Notes: generated by a model not told the origin, from the letters alone. DNA of 64,000 nt from Paenalcaligenes sp052103955 (GCA_052103955.1 JBQELO010000007.1:62001-126000), one strand, 5' to 3'. Positions 1-10,600 are shown, counted from the stretch's first letter. Program-made: numbers and translations.

Positions 1-450
1 GTGTTCCGACAAGGGGCTACTGGCTATGCGCGTATGGCCATCATTAACGATGGTTTTACCCTCGGTAAACGACCAGCAAAAATCACTAAAGCTTTCGCCT
101 TTGTTGACCATGTCTTCGTAAATTTTTGCACCGTTAATAGTCGCGATGATTTTGGCTCTGGCACGAATAATACCGGGGTTAGCCATAAGGCGTTCTATGT
201 CCGCCTCGGTATAAGCTGCCACTTTGGCAGGATCAAAATTGTCGAAGGCTAGTCTAAAGGCTTCGCGTTTACGCAGTACGGTAATCCACGCTAAGCCTGC
301 CTGAAAGCCTTCTAACATTAAGCACTCCCACAACAGACGCGAATCGTGAATGGGGACACCCCACTCTTGATCGTGGTACTGCGCCATTAGGGTGTCACCT
401 TCGGCCCAGCCACAGCGCGTCTGTACGGTTGTTGGTGTGGGAGTTTTCAT
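1..450 (-). CDS. tag: DNA-3-methyladenine glycosylase I (3' end outside window)
   Basis: Base-excision repair enzyme that removes 3-methyladenine from alkylated DNA in the cytoplasm. Translation of the minus strand from the ATG at 450 gives about 150 residues with the family's N-terminal pattern: RCGWAEGD, YHDQEWGVP, then LWECLMLEGFQAGLAW, which carries the conserved Glu, and later VNDGHTRIAS. The reading frame is open to base 1, so the C-terminus, including the remaining zinc ligands, is missing from the window. It starts 11 bases after the stop of gltS, so it may be cotranscribed with it. The start is set by the family's usual N-terminal length. Assignment is confident. Confidence 0.9.
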   Translation of the reverse strand, partial: MKTPTPTTVQTRCGWAEGDTLMAQYHDQEWGVPIHDSRLLWECLMLEGFQAGLAWITVLRKREAFRLAFDNFDPAKVAAYTEADIERLMANPGIIRARAKIIATINGAKIYEDMVNKGESFSDFCWSFTEGKTIVNDGHTRIASSPLSEH

Positions 451-460
451 GTGCTTATGC

Positions 461-1687
461 TTAGGAAAACAGCTTGATGAAACCTGTGATCACCAACGCG
501 TTCACGAAGTCCACAAACAACGAACCCACTAAAGGGATCACGAAAAACGCTTTAGGGGATGGACCATTTTTGCTGGTAAAGGCTTGCATGTTTGCCACGG
601 CATTGGGCGTAGCGCCCATACCGAAACCACAATGGCCTACCGAAATCGTCACCGCATCGTAGTCACGCCCCATCACACGGAAGGTCACGTAATACGCAAA
701 CACAGCCATCAGAATGGTTTGCGCCACCAAAATCACCAACAATGGACCGGCGACATCTACCAACTGCCAGAGCTTCATGTCCATCAATGCCATGCTTAGG
801 AAGAAGGCCAAGGACACTTCACCAATTACGCCTACCTCATGCACCGGGCAACGGGTTTTACGCAGGTCAATGACGTTACGCATGATGGCTGCTATCAGCA
901 TCGCTCCCAAATAACCGGGTAACACTATCTTTTTGGTCGCCAAGTAATCCGTAATCGTGACACCAATCCCCATCGCTATACCCAGCAATACCACGGTGTA
1001 CATAATCGTGCCCAATAGGTGCTGTTTACTTTGCTGCTTAGCCTGAGTTGGGGACAGATCTTTGGTGTCATCTGTTTCAAACTCTGACACCTCAGTGTGA
1101 GCACGACCGTTAACGTTGTAGCGCTGCATCAATCGACGACCCAGTGGCCCGCCAATTAAACACCCAAATACCAACCCCCATGTAGAGGCGGCCATCGCCG
1201 CTGGCAACGCACCGGTTACCCCCAAGCCTTCCAAGATAGGGCCAAACGCACCGGACGTACCGTGCCCACCGGTCATGGAAATAGAACCTGCGGCTAAACC
1301 CAGCAAGGGGTTAGCGCCCATTGCTCCAGCCAACCCTACGCCCACAATGTTCTGCAGCACCACCAGCACAACCACGACGGCCAAGAATATCAATACCGCT
1401 AAACCACCTTTTTTCAGTAGCTCCAAACTGGCCGAAAACCCTATCGTGGTGAAGAACGCCACCATAAAGAACTCACGTATTTCTTTTGATAGCGTGATCT
1501 CAAAAGTGCCTGTCTGGTGGCCTATCAAGATCAAGATAGAAAACAGCAAGCCGCCAATGATGGGGCTAGGGATAAAGTATTTACCTAATACAGCCACACG
1601 GCTTTTGATAAGTTCACCCACCACCAAAAACACAGCAGCCAAGCCTACTGTTTGGGGGATATTCAACTGAATAGCGGTTACATCCAT
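461..1687 (-). CDS. gltS: Sodium/glutamate symporter GltS (copy 1)
   Basis: Inner-membrane Na+-coupled glutamate importer of the ESS family. The 408-residue product is nearly all hydrophobic helices, has the family's usual length (about 400) and carries paired glycine-rich re-entrant segments: SMTGGHGTSGAFGP near residue 140 and VGHCGFGMGATPNAVANM near residue 350. A charged cytoplasmic loop (around residues 200-220) separates two halves, as expected for the inverted-repeat fold. It is followed closely by tag on the same strand. A second, clearly different gltS lies at 54755-55969. The start ATG gives a normal N-terminus ahead of helix 1. Confidence 0.92.
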   Translation of the reverse strand: MDVTAIQLNIPQTVGLAAVFLVVGELIKSRVAVLGKYFIPSPIIGGLLFSILILIGHQTGTFEITLSKEIREFFMVAFFTTIGFSASLELLKKGGLAVLIFLAVVVVLVVLQNIVGVGLAGAMGANPLLGLAAGSISMTGGHGTSGAFGPILEGLGVTGALPAAMAASTWGLVFGCLIGGPLGRRLMQRYNVNGRAHTEVSEFETDDTKDLSPTQAKQQSKQHLLGTIMYTVVLLGIAMGIGVTITDYLATKKIVLPGYLGAMLIAAIMRNVIDLRKTRCPVHEVGVIGEVSLAFFLSMALMDMKLWQLVDVAGPLLVILVAQTILMAVFAYYVTFRVMGRDYDAVTISVGHCGFGMGATPNAVANMQAFTSKNGPSPKAFFVIPLVGSLFVDFVNALVITGFIKLFS

Positions 1688-1757
1688 AGGTATTCCCTAC
1701 TCGAAAATCGTGCTTGTTTTGTATGTATAGATAGGCTGTAGCGCGACGCGATGGGCG

Positions 1758-2270
1758 TTACAGCACGCCTACTGAACGGGCAATAAAGGCAGCAATATGT
1801 TCGGGCTGATTTAAGTCTAACAAGGGTAGCGGACACTGCGTCAACTCTGTTACGTCGGTTGCCACGGCAACCACACCTTGATTTTCAGCATAGACAGGGG
1901 CAATTCCCCTAGACGGACGATGCACTTCTAAACGGGGGATATTGGCTTGCCTGTAGCCCTCTACCAACACCAGGTCTACGGGTCCCAAACGGTCTACCAA
2001 CTGCTGTAACGATGGCTCGTCTTGCCCATGCAACGAGTGAAACAGCGCGTACTGATAAGGTGATGCCACAATCACCTCGCGAGCGCCAGCCGTACGAAAT
2101 CTGGCACTGTCTTTATGAGGAGGTTCAAAACTTAATTGATGGTGACTGTGTTTGATCACAGCCACCTCAATGTTTCGCTCCACGAACCAAGGTAGCATGG
2201 CTTCGACCAAGGTAGTTTTACCGCTACCCGACCTACCGATAATGCCAAAGACCCGGTTCAAGTCTGTCAT
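1758..2270 (-). CDS. mobB: Molybdopterin-guanine dinucleotide biosynthesis protein MobB
   Basis: GTP-binding accessory protein for attaching a nucleotide to molybdopterin, used in maturation of molybdenum enzymes. The 170-residue product begins with a Walker A loop (GRSGSGKTTLVEAML, about residues 12-26), followed by VAVIKHSHH and the conserved LVLVEGYR segment near residue 100, all diagnostic of MobB. The start lies 3 bases after the ispB stop, so the two are probably cotranscribed. No mobA or moe gene is visible in the window. Confidence 0.9.
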   Translation of the reverse strand: MTDLNRVFGIIGRSGSGKTTLVEAMLPWFVERNIEVAVIKHSHHQLSFEPPHKDSARFRTAGAREVIVASPYQYALFHSLHGQDEPSLQQLVDRLGPVDLVLVEGYRQANIPRLEVHRPSRGIAPVYAENQGVVAVATDVTELTQCPLPLLDLNQPEHIAAFIARSVGVL

Positions 2271-2273
2271 AGT

Positions 2274-3293
2274 TTAGCGATCGCGCTTAACCGCAAACGC
2301 ACAAAAAGTGATTAAAGTTTGCTTGAAGTCTGACTCTGGGAATGCCGCAATTGCATTCAAGGCCAGTTGAACTTCAGCATCGGCTGCATCACGCGTGTAC
2401 GCCAACGCATCCGTATTATGGATGGCGCGTGCCACGGCTTCAAAGTCGCCATCGCCTTTTTCAATCGCTTGTTTAATCAGTTGCTGCTCGTCTGGCGTAC
2501 CCACTTCCATGACACGGATCAACGGCAGTGTAGGCTTACCTTCGCGCAAATCGTCGCCCACGTTTTTGCCCAGTGCTTCTACATCACCACTGTAATCCAA
2601 CACATCGTCAATTAATTGGAAGGCGGTACCAATGTGACGACCATAAGCCGCAGCAGCCGCTTCTAATTCGTCGCTAGCACCGGCCAGAATTGCACCTACT
2701 TGCGCGGCAGCTTCAAACAGCTTGGCCGTTTTATAGCGCACCACTTGCAGGTAACGCTCGCGCGACACATCGGGATCGTGCACGTTTAGCAGTTGCAGCA
2801 CTTCACCTTCGGCAATAATGGTTGTGGCACCAGACAGTACCGACATGGCGCGCATAGAGCCGCATTCCACCATCATTTCAAACGAACGAGAATACAAGTA
2901 GTCGCCTACTAGCACACTTGCCGCATTACCAAATACGGCATTCGCTGTACTACGACCGCGGCGCATATCGGATTCATCAACTACGTCATCGTGCAGCAAG
3001 GTTGCCGTGTGAATGAACTCGACCACAGCAGCCAACAAGTGGTGAAACCTGCCTTCATAGCCCAGTGCCTTCGCCACCAGCAAAACCATTGCCGGGCGCA
3101 TACGCTTGCCACCAGCACTGACGATGTATTCCCCTATAGTACGAATAAGGACAACTTCCGAATTAAGACGCCCGCGAATGACTGCGTCCAGTTCGCGCAT
3201 ATCATCGGCTATAGGGCTCATCAGATCTGGGAGACTCAAGACAAATTTCCGAATGGTAAAAAGTTGATACACATCGCGCAACAGCTTGCGCAA
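2274..3293 (-). CDS. ispB: Polyprenyl (octaprenyl) diphosphate synthase
   Basis: Chain-elongating trans-prenyltransferase that makes the ubiquinone side chain from IPP and FPP. The 339-residue product has both aspartate-rich motifs: LLHDDVVDESDMRRG (about residues 96-110) and FQLIDDVLDYSGD (about 220-232), plus GGKRMRP and GKNVGDDLREGKPTLPL. It closely resembles E. coli IspB from about residue 19 onward. The given TTG start (AGG four bases upstream) yields an N-terminus roughly 18 residues longer than E. coli IspB; a TTG near 3239 or the ATG at 3221 are alternatives. Function is confident, the exact start is not. Confidence 0.9.
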   Translation of the reverse strand: MRKLLRDVYQLFTIRKFVLSLPDLMSPIADDMRELDAVIRGRLNSEVVLIRTIGEYIVSAGGKRMRPAMVLLVAKALGYEGRFHHLLAAVVEFIHTATLLHDDVVDESDMRRGRSTANAVFGNAASVLVGDYLYSRSFEMMVECGSMRAMSVLSGATTIIAEGEVLQLLNVHDPDVSRERYLQVVRYKTAKLFEAAAQVGAILAGASDELEAAAAAYGRHIGTAFQLIDDVLDYSGDVEALGKNVGDDLREGKPTLPLIRVMEVGTPDEQQLIKQAIEKGDGDFEAVARAIHNTDALAYTRDAADAEVQLALNAIAAFPESDFKQTLITFCAFAVKRDR

Positions 3294-3503
3294 AACACCT
3301 AATTATACGGGTTTGTCCATATTTCGCAGCGTCTAGTTGCTATCTTTCTGACTTATCACTGTTTTCCCCCAAGGCAGATGTCTCGTTACCGCACGCTATC
3401 ACTACCTCTGCACAGTGTGTGTAGGGAAAGAACAGCACCTTTTAGTCATTGTCATTTTTTTAGCGATAATAGATCTTTTACTACGCACTTTTGGAGATCT
3501 CTG

Positions 3504-4370
3504 TTGAGTACGCCCGACTTGAGCAACCTGATCCAACGTGCCGAACGTGTCCTGGCCCAACTTGAAGCCTGGCTACCTCCGGCTCCCCCTGAAACAGACT
3601 GGAATGCCTATGCATTTCGCTGGCGCAAACAAGGCTCTAGAGGGTGGTTAGATTCTGTACACAATATCGCTGCAATCCAACCCGATAACCTACATCACAT
3701 CGAGCGCCAAAAAGAAGCACTTGAGCGCAACACCCTGCATTTTCTGGCTGGAAAACCTGCCAACAACGTGCTGATGACGGGTGCGCGTGGCACTGGCAAA
3801 AGCTCGCTAGTGAAAGCCATGCTGTGTAGTTTGGCTGATAAAGGTCTGCGTCTGATCGAAGTAGACCGCGACGATATGGCTGATTTAGGCGACATCATCG
3901 ACCTGATTAGCAACCGTCCCGAACGCTTTATTATTTTCTGCGATGACTTATCGTTTGAAGATGGCGAACCTGGCTACAAAGTACTGAAATCCGTCTTGGA
4001 TGGTTCCGTGGCTTCGCCCGGTGACAACGTATTGATTTACGCCACCTCAAACCGTCGTCACCTGATCCCTGAATACCACAGCGAAAACTTGCAAGCCAAA
4101 CCGCACTCTGACGGTGAGATTCACCCCGGCGAAGCCGTGGAAGAAAAAATCTCGCTATCCGAGCGGTTCGGCCTGTGGTTATCGTTCTACCCATTTAGCC
4201 AAGATAAGTACCTAGACATCGTGAACCACTGGTTGCAACAAGCTGGCTGCACACCAGAACAAGTCATAGAAGCCCGTACCGAAGCCTTGCAATGGGCCTT
4301 ACACCGCGGCTCTCGTTCTGGCCGTGTAGCACGTCAATTTGCACGTGATTGGGCAGCGCGTTATGTCTAA
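3504..4370 (+). CDS. ATP-binding protein, DUF815 family (AAA-like ATPase)
   Basis: Predicted cytoplasmic P-loop ATPase of unknown cellular role, conserved in Burkholderiales beside a MutT/Nudix gene. The 288-residue product has a Walker A (GARGTGKSSLVKAML, about residues 93-107), a Walker B (FIIFCDDLSFE, about 138-148) and the sensor-like YATSNRRHLIPE. I chose the TTG at 3504 because GGAG lies 7 bases upstream and the first residues (STPDLSNLIQRAERVL) match where the family begins; an in-frame ATG at 3378 would add 42 residues that do not look like the family. It overlaps the next gene by 8 bases, implying translational coupling. Confidence 0.85.
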   Translation: MSTPDLSNLIQRAERVLAQLEAWLPPAPPETDWNAYAFRWRKQGSRGWLDSVHNIAAIQPDNLHHIERQKEALERNTLHFLAGKPANNVLMTGARGTGKSSLVKAMLCSLADKGLRLIEVDRDDMADLGDIIDLISNRPERFIIFCDDLSFEDGEPGYKVLKSVLDGSVASPGDNVLIYATSNRRHLIPEYHSENLQAKPHSDGEIHPGEAVEEKISLSERFGLWLSFYPFSQDKYLDIVNHWLQQAGCTPEQVIEARTEALQWALHRGSRSGRVARQFARDWAARYV

Positions 4371-5394
4371 GCCTCGTATTCACGCAGCAGTAGGCATCAT
4401 CCTGCGTGAGGACGGTAAAGTACTGTTCGGTCAACGTCCTGCCGATAAACCGTGGCCCGGCTACTGGGAACTGCCCGGTGGCAAAGTGGAAGCAGGCGAA
4501 ACCGTGCAACAAGCACTGAGTCGTGAGCTAAAAGAAGAGTTGGATATTGATGTCACCCACTCCACCCCGTGGATTGAGTACGTACACGAATACCCAAAAA
4601 ATATCGTGCGCCTTTCCTTTTATAAAGTAGACGCATGGAATGGCGAAGAAACCGGTGTAGAAGGCCAAGATCTGACCTGGTTAACGCCAGCCTGGCCACT
4701 ATCCGTTGAGCCAGTCTTGCCCGCCGCCGAGCCGCCTATGCGTTGGCTAAGCCTGCCTAACCGCTACCTGCTGAGTCACATAAGCACTGAATCCAACACC
4801 GACAACTGGTTGGAGCAACTAGAGCGTGCGCTAGAAAATGGCGTACAACTGGTGCAATTCCGTGAACCGGAATGGGAAGAGCTGGCAGTAAGCGATGCAG
4901 AACAACGCAGCGCCCTGCACCAAGCCTGGTTAGCGACCCGCGAACTATGCTGGAAATACGGCGCACGCTGCCTGATCAATAGTGTGCATCCCAAAGCATG
5001 GTGGACGGAAGGCGATGGCGTACAGTTACGTGCCCACGATGCACAACATTGGGCGGCAGAGGCTAATGCTGGTCTCAAAGCCGATACGGCCCACGCTGAC
5101 CCTGTTTTAGGTCTACCCGAAACAGCGTTGGTAGGTGTATCAGCACATAACCACAACGATCTAGAAGCGGCCATCAAACTCAACGCCAGCTTTGTAGTCG
5201 TCGGCCATGTGCTTCCCACCCCATCACACCCAGACGAAGAAGGCCTAGGTTGGGCCGCTTTCCAAGAACTAGCTTGGCAGGCTGGACGCCCCGTCTACGC
5301 CATTGGTGGCCAATCAGAAAAAACCTTGGCTGAAGCCTCTGAGCATGGTGCACACGGGATTGCTGGTATTCGCCAGATAGGGCAACAGGCATGA
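4363..5394 (+). CDS. Nudix hydrolase fused to a thiamine-phosphate-synthase-like domain
   Basis: Two-domain protein (343 residues). Residues 1-130 are a MutT-type Nudix domain that should hydrolyse nucleoside diphosphate derivatives; the Nudix box starts at GKVEAGETV and continues through SRELKEELDI, with Asp where Gly is usual near its end. Residues about 135-343 resemble ThiE/TenI: VQLVQFRE, VGVSAHN, a VVGHVLPTPSHP phosphate-binding stretch and PVYAIGG. This fusion is known from beta- and gammaproteobacteria, usually annotated as an 8-oxo-dGTP diphosphatase. It starts inside the end of the DUF815 gene and overlaps the next gene by 4 bases. Whether the C-terminal half makes thiamine phosphate is unknown. 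Confidence 0.88.
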   Translation: MSKPRIHAAVGIILREDGKVLFGQRPADKPWPGYWELPGGKVEAGETVQQALSRELKEELDIDVTHSTPWIEYVHEYPKNIVRLSFYKVDAWNGEETGVEGQDLTWLTPAWPLSVEPVLPAAEPPMRWLSLPNRYLLSHISTESNTDNWLEQLERALENGVQLVQFREPEWEELAVSDAEQRSALHQAWLATRELCWKYGARCLINSVHPKAWWTEGDGVQLRAHDAQHWAAEANAGLKADTAHADPVLGLPETALVGVSAHNHNDLEAAIKLNASFVVVGHVLPTPSHPDEEGLGWAAFQELAWQAGRPVYAIGGQSEKTLAEASEHGAHGIAGIRQIGQQA

Positions 5395-6116
5395 CGGATC
5401 AAGTCAGTATTTCTGAACGCGACGGCATTCGTTACCTGCACCTAGGTAGCCCTTGGGTGCAGGGTGCTATGCGTTTAGAAAACCCCGATCATCTAGAGCT
5501 GACCTACATTCAGCAAATGATGATCTGGTCGCTGTTTTTACCTACGCCCAAGCATATTGTGCAGTTGGGTTTAGGTGCCGCTAGCCTTACCCGCTTTTGC
5601 CACCAACACTACCCTGAAGCCACTGTCAGTGCCGTTGAACTGAACCCGCAAGTCATTGCTACCTGCAGGTTACTGTTCGACTTACCCGAAAACAGCACTG
5701 AATTAAACGTGGTAGAAGGTGATGCGGCGCACTACGTACAACAGGCTGCTGATCACAGCATCGATGTGCTGCAAATAGACTTATACAGTGCTGACGCACA
5801 AGAGCCTGCCTGCGAAGGCGAGGATTTCTATGCAAACTGCGCCCGTAGCCTAACGGATGACGGTATTGCCACCGTGAATATTTTGGGTAACCCAGCGGTA
5901 CATGCGCGCCATATACAACAACTGCAAAATACCTTTGCAGCGGTTGCATGGCTACCCGAATCGCACGATGGCAACCTGATTGCCATTGCCTTTAAGAATC
6001 CCCCCCAAATAGAGTTTGAAAAACTCTATCAAGACGCCAGTATATTGGAAGCCCAACTGGGCCTACCTGCTCGCGACTGGGTGGATGATTTACTGGAATG
6101 GATGCAAGCAGACTAG
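5391..6116 (+). CDS. Spermidine synthase-like methyltransferase-fold protein
   Basis: The 241-residue product has a Rossmann-type SAM/dcSAM-binding fold: VQLGLGAASLTRF (motif I, about residues 58-70), VELNPQV (about 82-88), GDAAHYV and DVLQIDLYSADAQ. The layout resembles the polyamine aminopropyltransferase (SpeE) family. However, the SpeE active-site Asp-x-x-Asp region is replaced by IDLYSADAQEP, and the N-terminal tetramerisation domain is short. Polyamine synthesis is therefore only one option; many such proteins are annotated simply as methyltransferase-like. ATGA overlap with the Nudix gene implies one operon. It converges on the efflux operon with the two stop codons overlapping. Confidence 0.7.
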   Translation: MTDQVSISERDGIRYLHLGSPWVQGAMRLENPDHLELTYIQQMMIWSLFLPTPKHIVQLGLGAASLTRFCHQHYPEATVSAVELNPQVIATCRLLFDLPENSTELNVVEGDAAHYVQQAADHSIDVLQIDLYSADAQEPACEGEDFYANCARSLTDDGIATVNILGNPAVHARHIQQLQNTFAAVAWLPESHDGNLIAIAFKNPPQIEFEKLYQDASILEAQLGLPARDWVDDLLEWMQAD

Positions 6117-7579
6117 TGTTGCATAGGTGATTGCTGCAATACCGGGGGTTGGTTCAAGCTAGTGGCTTCCCAGCCCCCACCTAAGGCCGCAATCAACTGC
6201 ACCGCAGCAATGTAATGATCGGCTTGTAAGGCGATGGTGCTGCGCTCTGTGCCTAAGGTGCTGGTTTCCACCTGCGCCAAGCTTAAGAAGTCCACCATGC
6301 CCGCTGCATACTGATTGCGCATCAAGGTGAGTGATTCACGCGCTGCTTCTAGCGCACGCTGCTGCGTTTGCATTTCAGACGATAGCCCCTGCCACTCTAC
6401 CAACGCATCTTCTACTTCTTTGATGGCATTCAATAAGGTTTGCCGGTACGAAGCCGCTTGTGCATCGTAGGCTGCACGGGCATCGTCTACACGGGCAGAA
6501 CGCGCACCGCCATCAAATATTTGTAGGGCTAAGGCAGGGCCTAAGCTCCAAAACCTAGCCGGTGCGGTAAACCAATCCGACCATTCACTGGCCCTATAAC
6601 CGCCTTGCGCGCTTAAAGTTAAATCCGGTAACCAAGCCGCTTGTGCTACCCCAATTTTGGCGTTGGCGGCCATCATCTGGCGCTCGGCCGAGGCTACGTC
6701 AGGGCGACGCTCTAGTAACTGTACAGGCACCGCAGCAGGCATCTCAGGTAACACCGGCCAACCCGCTAAGGTTAACGTTTGCATGGCTGCTGGCGTTACC
6801 CCCAACAACACTGCCATGGCGTTATGCAACTGACCTTGCTGCCTATTTAAGGCTAAGCGCTGCGTGCGTGCGTTTTCCAGTTGAGCTTGTGCAGAGGCCA
6901 CATCGCTACGCGATGACATACCCGCTTCATAGCGATTCTGGGTGATTTGTAAAACGCGTTCGTAAGCAACAATGGTTTGGTCTAGCAATTGCTGTGACAC
7001 CCACACGTTTTTAGCCTGAAAATAGCTTTGTGCCAAGGTAGAGGCCAAGCTTAATTGTGTGGCAGCAATATCGGCCTGACTGGCTTGTAGCGACGCTTCA
7101 GCCGCTTCATTAGAACGACGCACCTTGCCCCAAATGTCAGGCTCCCAACCAGCCGTCAGGCTCATAGAGTAGCTATCGCTTGCACTGGGTGAGGCGGAGC
7201 CTGACCCACTACGCGTATAGCTACCTGAACTGTTTAAGGTAGGATAAAACTCAGCGCGTGCGCTCCCTAAGGCTGCCAAGGCTTGTCTATAACGCGCTTC
7301 AGACTGTTCCAAGTTGGCATTATGCGCCAACATTTTTTCCATTAGCTCTGACAGCACGGGGTCATTAAAGGCCGTCCACCACGCCACTACACCGATCTGA
7401 GCATCCGCCGGTTGCGCCAGTAACCAACCCGGATTATCACTAGCCTGTGCAACGGGTGCCGCTTCATTTTTAAAGCTAGTGCCTACATCTATCTCGGGGC
7501 GCTGGTAATCGGGCCCAATGGCGCATCCCGCAATCAACGCACTACACGCCACACCCAACGCACGCGTACTCCATCGCAT
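6113..7579 (-). CDS. opmB: NodT-family outer-membrane efflux lipoprotein (OpmB-like)
   Basis: Outer-membrane channel (TolC-like factor) that forms the exit duct of the tripartite pump encoded just upstream. From the chosen ATG the product is 488 residues with a short signal peptide ending in a lipobox (LIAGC, Cys19), then the family opening AIGPDYQRPE. Two repeats of the long-helix OEP fold follow: LEQSEARYRQALAALG and RYEAGMSSRSDVASAQAQLENA in the first half, NQYAAGMVDFLSLAQVE in the second. In-frame ATGs at 7597 and 7624 would lengthen the signal region and overlap the end of the upstream pump gene. Last gene of a four-gene operon; symbol by analogy with muxABC-opmB. Confidence 0.88.
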   Translation of the reverse strand: MRWSTRALGVACSALIAGCAIGPDYQRPEIDVGTSFKNEAAPVAQASDNPGWLLAQPADAQIGVVAWWTAFNDPVLSELMEKMLAHNANLEQSEARYRQALAALGSARAEFYPTLNSSGSYTRSGSGSASPSASDSYSMSLTAGWEPDIWGKVRRSNEAAEASLQASQADIAATQLSLASTLAQSYFQAKNVWVSQQLLDQTIVAYERVLQITQNRYEAGMSSRSDVASAQAQLENARTQRLALNRQQGQLHNAMAVLLGVTPAAMQTLTLAGWPVLPEMPAAVPVQLLERRPDVASAERQMMAANAKIGVAQAAWLPDLTLSAQGGYRASEWSDWFTAPARFWSLGPALALQIFDGGARSARVDDARAAYDAQAASYRQTLLNAIKEVEDALVEWQGLSSEMQTQQRALEAARESLTLMRNQYAAGMVDFLSLAQVETSTLGTERSTIALQADHYIAAVQLIAALGGGWEATSLNQPPVLQQSPMQH

Positions 7580-7613
7580 GGAGCCCACGGAACACATCAA
7601 AAAACGAGAAAGA

Positions 7614-10600
7614 TTAGGCAGCATGGTTAGACAAGCGCGCACGACGCTTAGCAAGATAACGTTGACGGAAACGGTCCAAATACAAATACACCACCGGCGT
7701 AGTATAAAGGGTCAAAACTTGGCTTAATAACAAACCACCCACGATGGTCAGCCCCAAAGGCTGGCGCATTTCCACCCCAGCACCGGTTGCCACAATCAGC
7801 GGCACTGCACCCAAAATAGCAGAAATGGTGGTCATCATAATGGGTCTAAAACGCACTAAGCAGGCCTGATAAATGGCCTCTTCTGGGGGTAGACCATCGC
7901 GGCGCTCGGCGATTAATGCGTAGTCCACCATCATGATGGCGTTCTTCTTCACAATACCGATCAGCAAGAACACCCCTATCAGCGCGATAACGGAGAAATC
8001 CTCTTTCATGACCATCAGCGCCAACAGTGCACCAATACCCGCTGATGGCAACGTAGATAAGATGGTAATGGGGTGTATATAGCTTTCGTACAGCATACCC
8101 AAGACTATATACATGGTGGCTAATGCCGCCAAAATCAGCCACGGTTGCTGCGCAAGCGAGTCCTGCATCAGTTTGGCCGTACCACCAAAACCTGTTTGTA
8201 TTTGGTTGGTAGGCAAGCTAATTTCCGCTAATGAGCGCTCAATAGCATTAACACCTTGCTCTAGCGACACGCCTTCGGCCAGTGCAAACGAAATGCTCTC
8301 TGATACAAACAGCCCTTCGTGGTTCACGCTCAGCGGTGCAGAACCCGGCACAAAATCGGTAAAGGTAGACAGCGGAATACGGCTACCGTCTTTGCTGATT
8401 ACTTCTACTTGTTTGAGTGACTCTACGTCTTGGGCAAAGCGTTCCTCTACCCCCAGTACGATGTTGTACTGGTTCAAGCGACCATACACCACCGACACTT
8501 GCCGTTGGCTAAACGAGTTATTCAGCGTGGCGGCAATTAATGCCATGTCTACACCTAGGCTGGTGGCTTTTTCTCGGTCTATGCGCATGTCTACACGCCA
8601 GCCCGGCTCTTCAGAGTCTGCCTCCACATCAGTAAGCTCAGGCAAGGCAGCCATCGCTCGCCGCACTTTAGGCATCCACTCTTTAAGCAGCACTAAATCA
8701 CTGCCTAACAAACTGTACTGATACGCCCCTGCGCGCCCTGCGCCCCCCACAAAAATATCTTGCTGTGGAGTCAGGAACATGCGTGCCCCAGGTTCAGACT
8801 GCAACTGTTCGCGCAACCGCGCTACTACCGTGCTGGCACTGGCATCACGCTCGTCTAAAGGTTTTAATTCAATCAGGATCGTAGAGCTGGTGCTGGCACC
8901 TTGACCACCCGCAAATACCGCCACACTTTGCACGGCAGGGTCATTCATTAATACTGTTCTAAACTTATCCAGCTTAGGCAGCATGCCTTGAAACGACGTG
9001 CCTTTATCTACCCTGAAAAAGCCCATTAGCTGCCCAGTGTCCTGCTGTGGAAACAAGCCCTTAGGAATCACGGCAAACAAATAGCCATTCAGTACGATGG
9101 CCAAAAACAGCGATAGCAATGTTAAGCGCCTATGTCGCAAGGCCCATGCCAAACTACGTTGATACGCCACCGCAAACACATGACCTACATAGCCTAAGGC
9201 GCGACTCACGCCTTGAAACATAGGTTTTGCTTTGGGCGTATCAGGCAATAATCTGGCCGCCATCATGGGCGTTAGCATCAGCGAAATCAGCAGCGAGAAA
9301 AAGATGGCTACGGATAAGGTGACGGCAAACTCTTTAAATAGCTGCCCCACTAAGCCACCCACTAACCACAAGGGGATAAACACGGCTACCAGCGAAATAC
9401 TCATCGCCAACACCGTAAAGCCTACTTCGCGCACCCCACGTATGGCTGCCCTAAACGGTTTAACCCCACGCTCCACATGGCGCATCACGCTTTCTAACAC
9501 CACAATGGCATCGTCCACCACAAAGCCGGTGGAAATAATTAAGGCCATCAACGAAATGGTATTTAAGGAAAAACCAAAGAAATACACCAGTGAGAAAGCG
9601 CTTAATAACGACGCGGGTACAGCAATAGCCGGTATCAATGCCGCGCGCCAATCTCGTAAAAATGCGAGCACTACCAACACCACCAGCACCATGGCAATGA
9701 TCAGCGTTTTACGTGCTTCTTCTAACGAGGCGCGAATACTGGGTGTACGATCTTGTGCTACAGACAAGTGCACATCTGCTGGCATCATGGCTTCGAAGTC
9801 AGGCAGTTTGTCGCGAATAGCGTCTACCGTTTCAATAATATTGGCATCAGCTTGTCGTCGCACCACCAACAGCACTGCTGGTTTTTCGTTAGAGAAGCCC
9901 GCGTTATATAAGGTTTCTGTGCTGTCTTCTACTAACGCCACATCACTTAAGCGTATAGGGTTACCGTCCCGCCATGCCACGATCAAGGGCCTAAACTGCT
10001 GGGCACGATTCATCTGAGCACCCGAGTTCACATACCACTGGTGATCGCTGTTTTCTAAGTAGCCGTTAGGGCCTATAGCATTTTCCCGCGATAAGGCACT
10101 GCGTATTTCATCCAGTGATACGCCCATGCTGCTGAGCAAGCGCGGGTTCAAACTAATACGTACCGCGGGTAATGAAGAACCACCCACCGACACCTCACCC
10201 ACGCCTTTTACCTGTGCCAACTTTTGCGCAACGATGGTGGTCGCCAGGTCATACAACTCGGCGGGTGTGGCAATAGGCGATGTCATGGCCAGCACCATCA
10301 CCGGCATGGAGGACGGGTTAACTTTAAAATAGGATGGTGGGTCACGCATGCCCGACGGCAACATAGGCCGCGCCTGGTTAATGGCTGCCTGCACTTCACG
10401 TGCCGCATTGTTGATGTCCTGACTAAGGTCGAACATCAACGTAATACGTGTAGAGCCCTCGGAACTGCGCGAGGTCATTTCCATCACCCCCGAAATCGAT
10501 CCCAAGGATTGCTCTAAGGGCATGGCCACACTGGACGACATGGTTTCAGGGCTAGCACCGGACAACCGTGCCTCTACCATGATCATGGGAAAATCCATCT

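Noticed and set aside
3302..3307. Perfect TATAAT on the minus strand just before the ispB start
   Set aside because: No acceptable -35 at the right distance, and it would leave a leader of only about two bases together with an unused AGG; probably chance, although a leaderless message cannot be excluded.
3378..3503. N-terminal extension of the DUF815 ATPase from the ATG at 3378
   Set aside because: The added 42 residues do not resemble the family, and the TTG at 3504 has a well-placed GGAG.
9232..10017. Long plus-strand open frame (261 codons) inside the MuxC-like pump gene
   Set aside because: Exactly antisense to a strong RND gene, Thr/Ser/Asn-rich composition typical of a shadow frame, no ribosome site.
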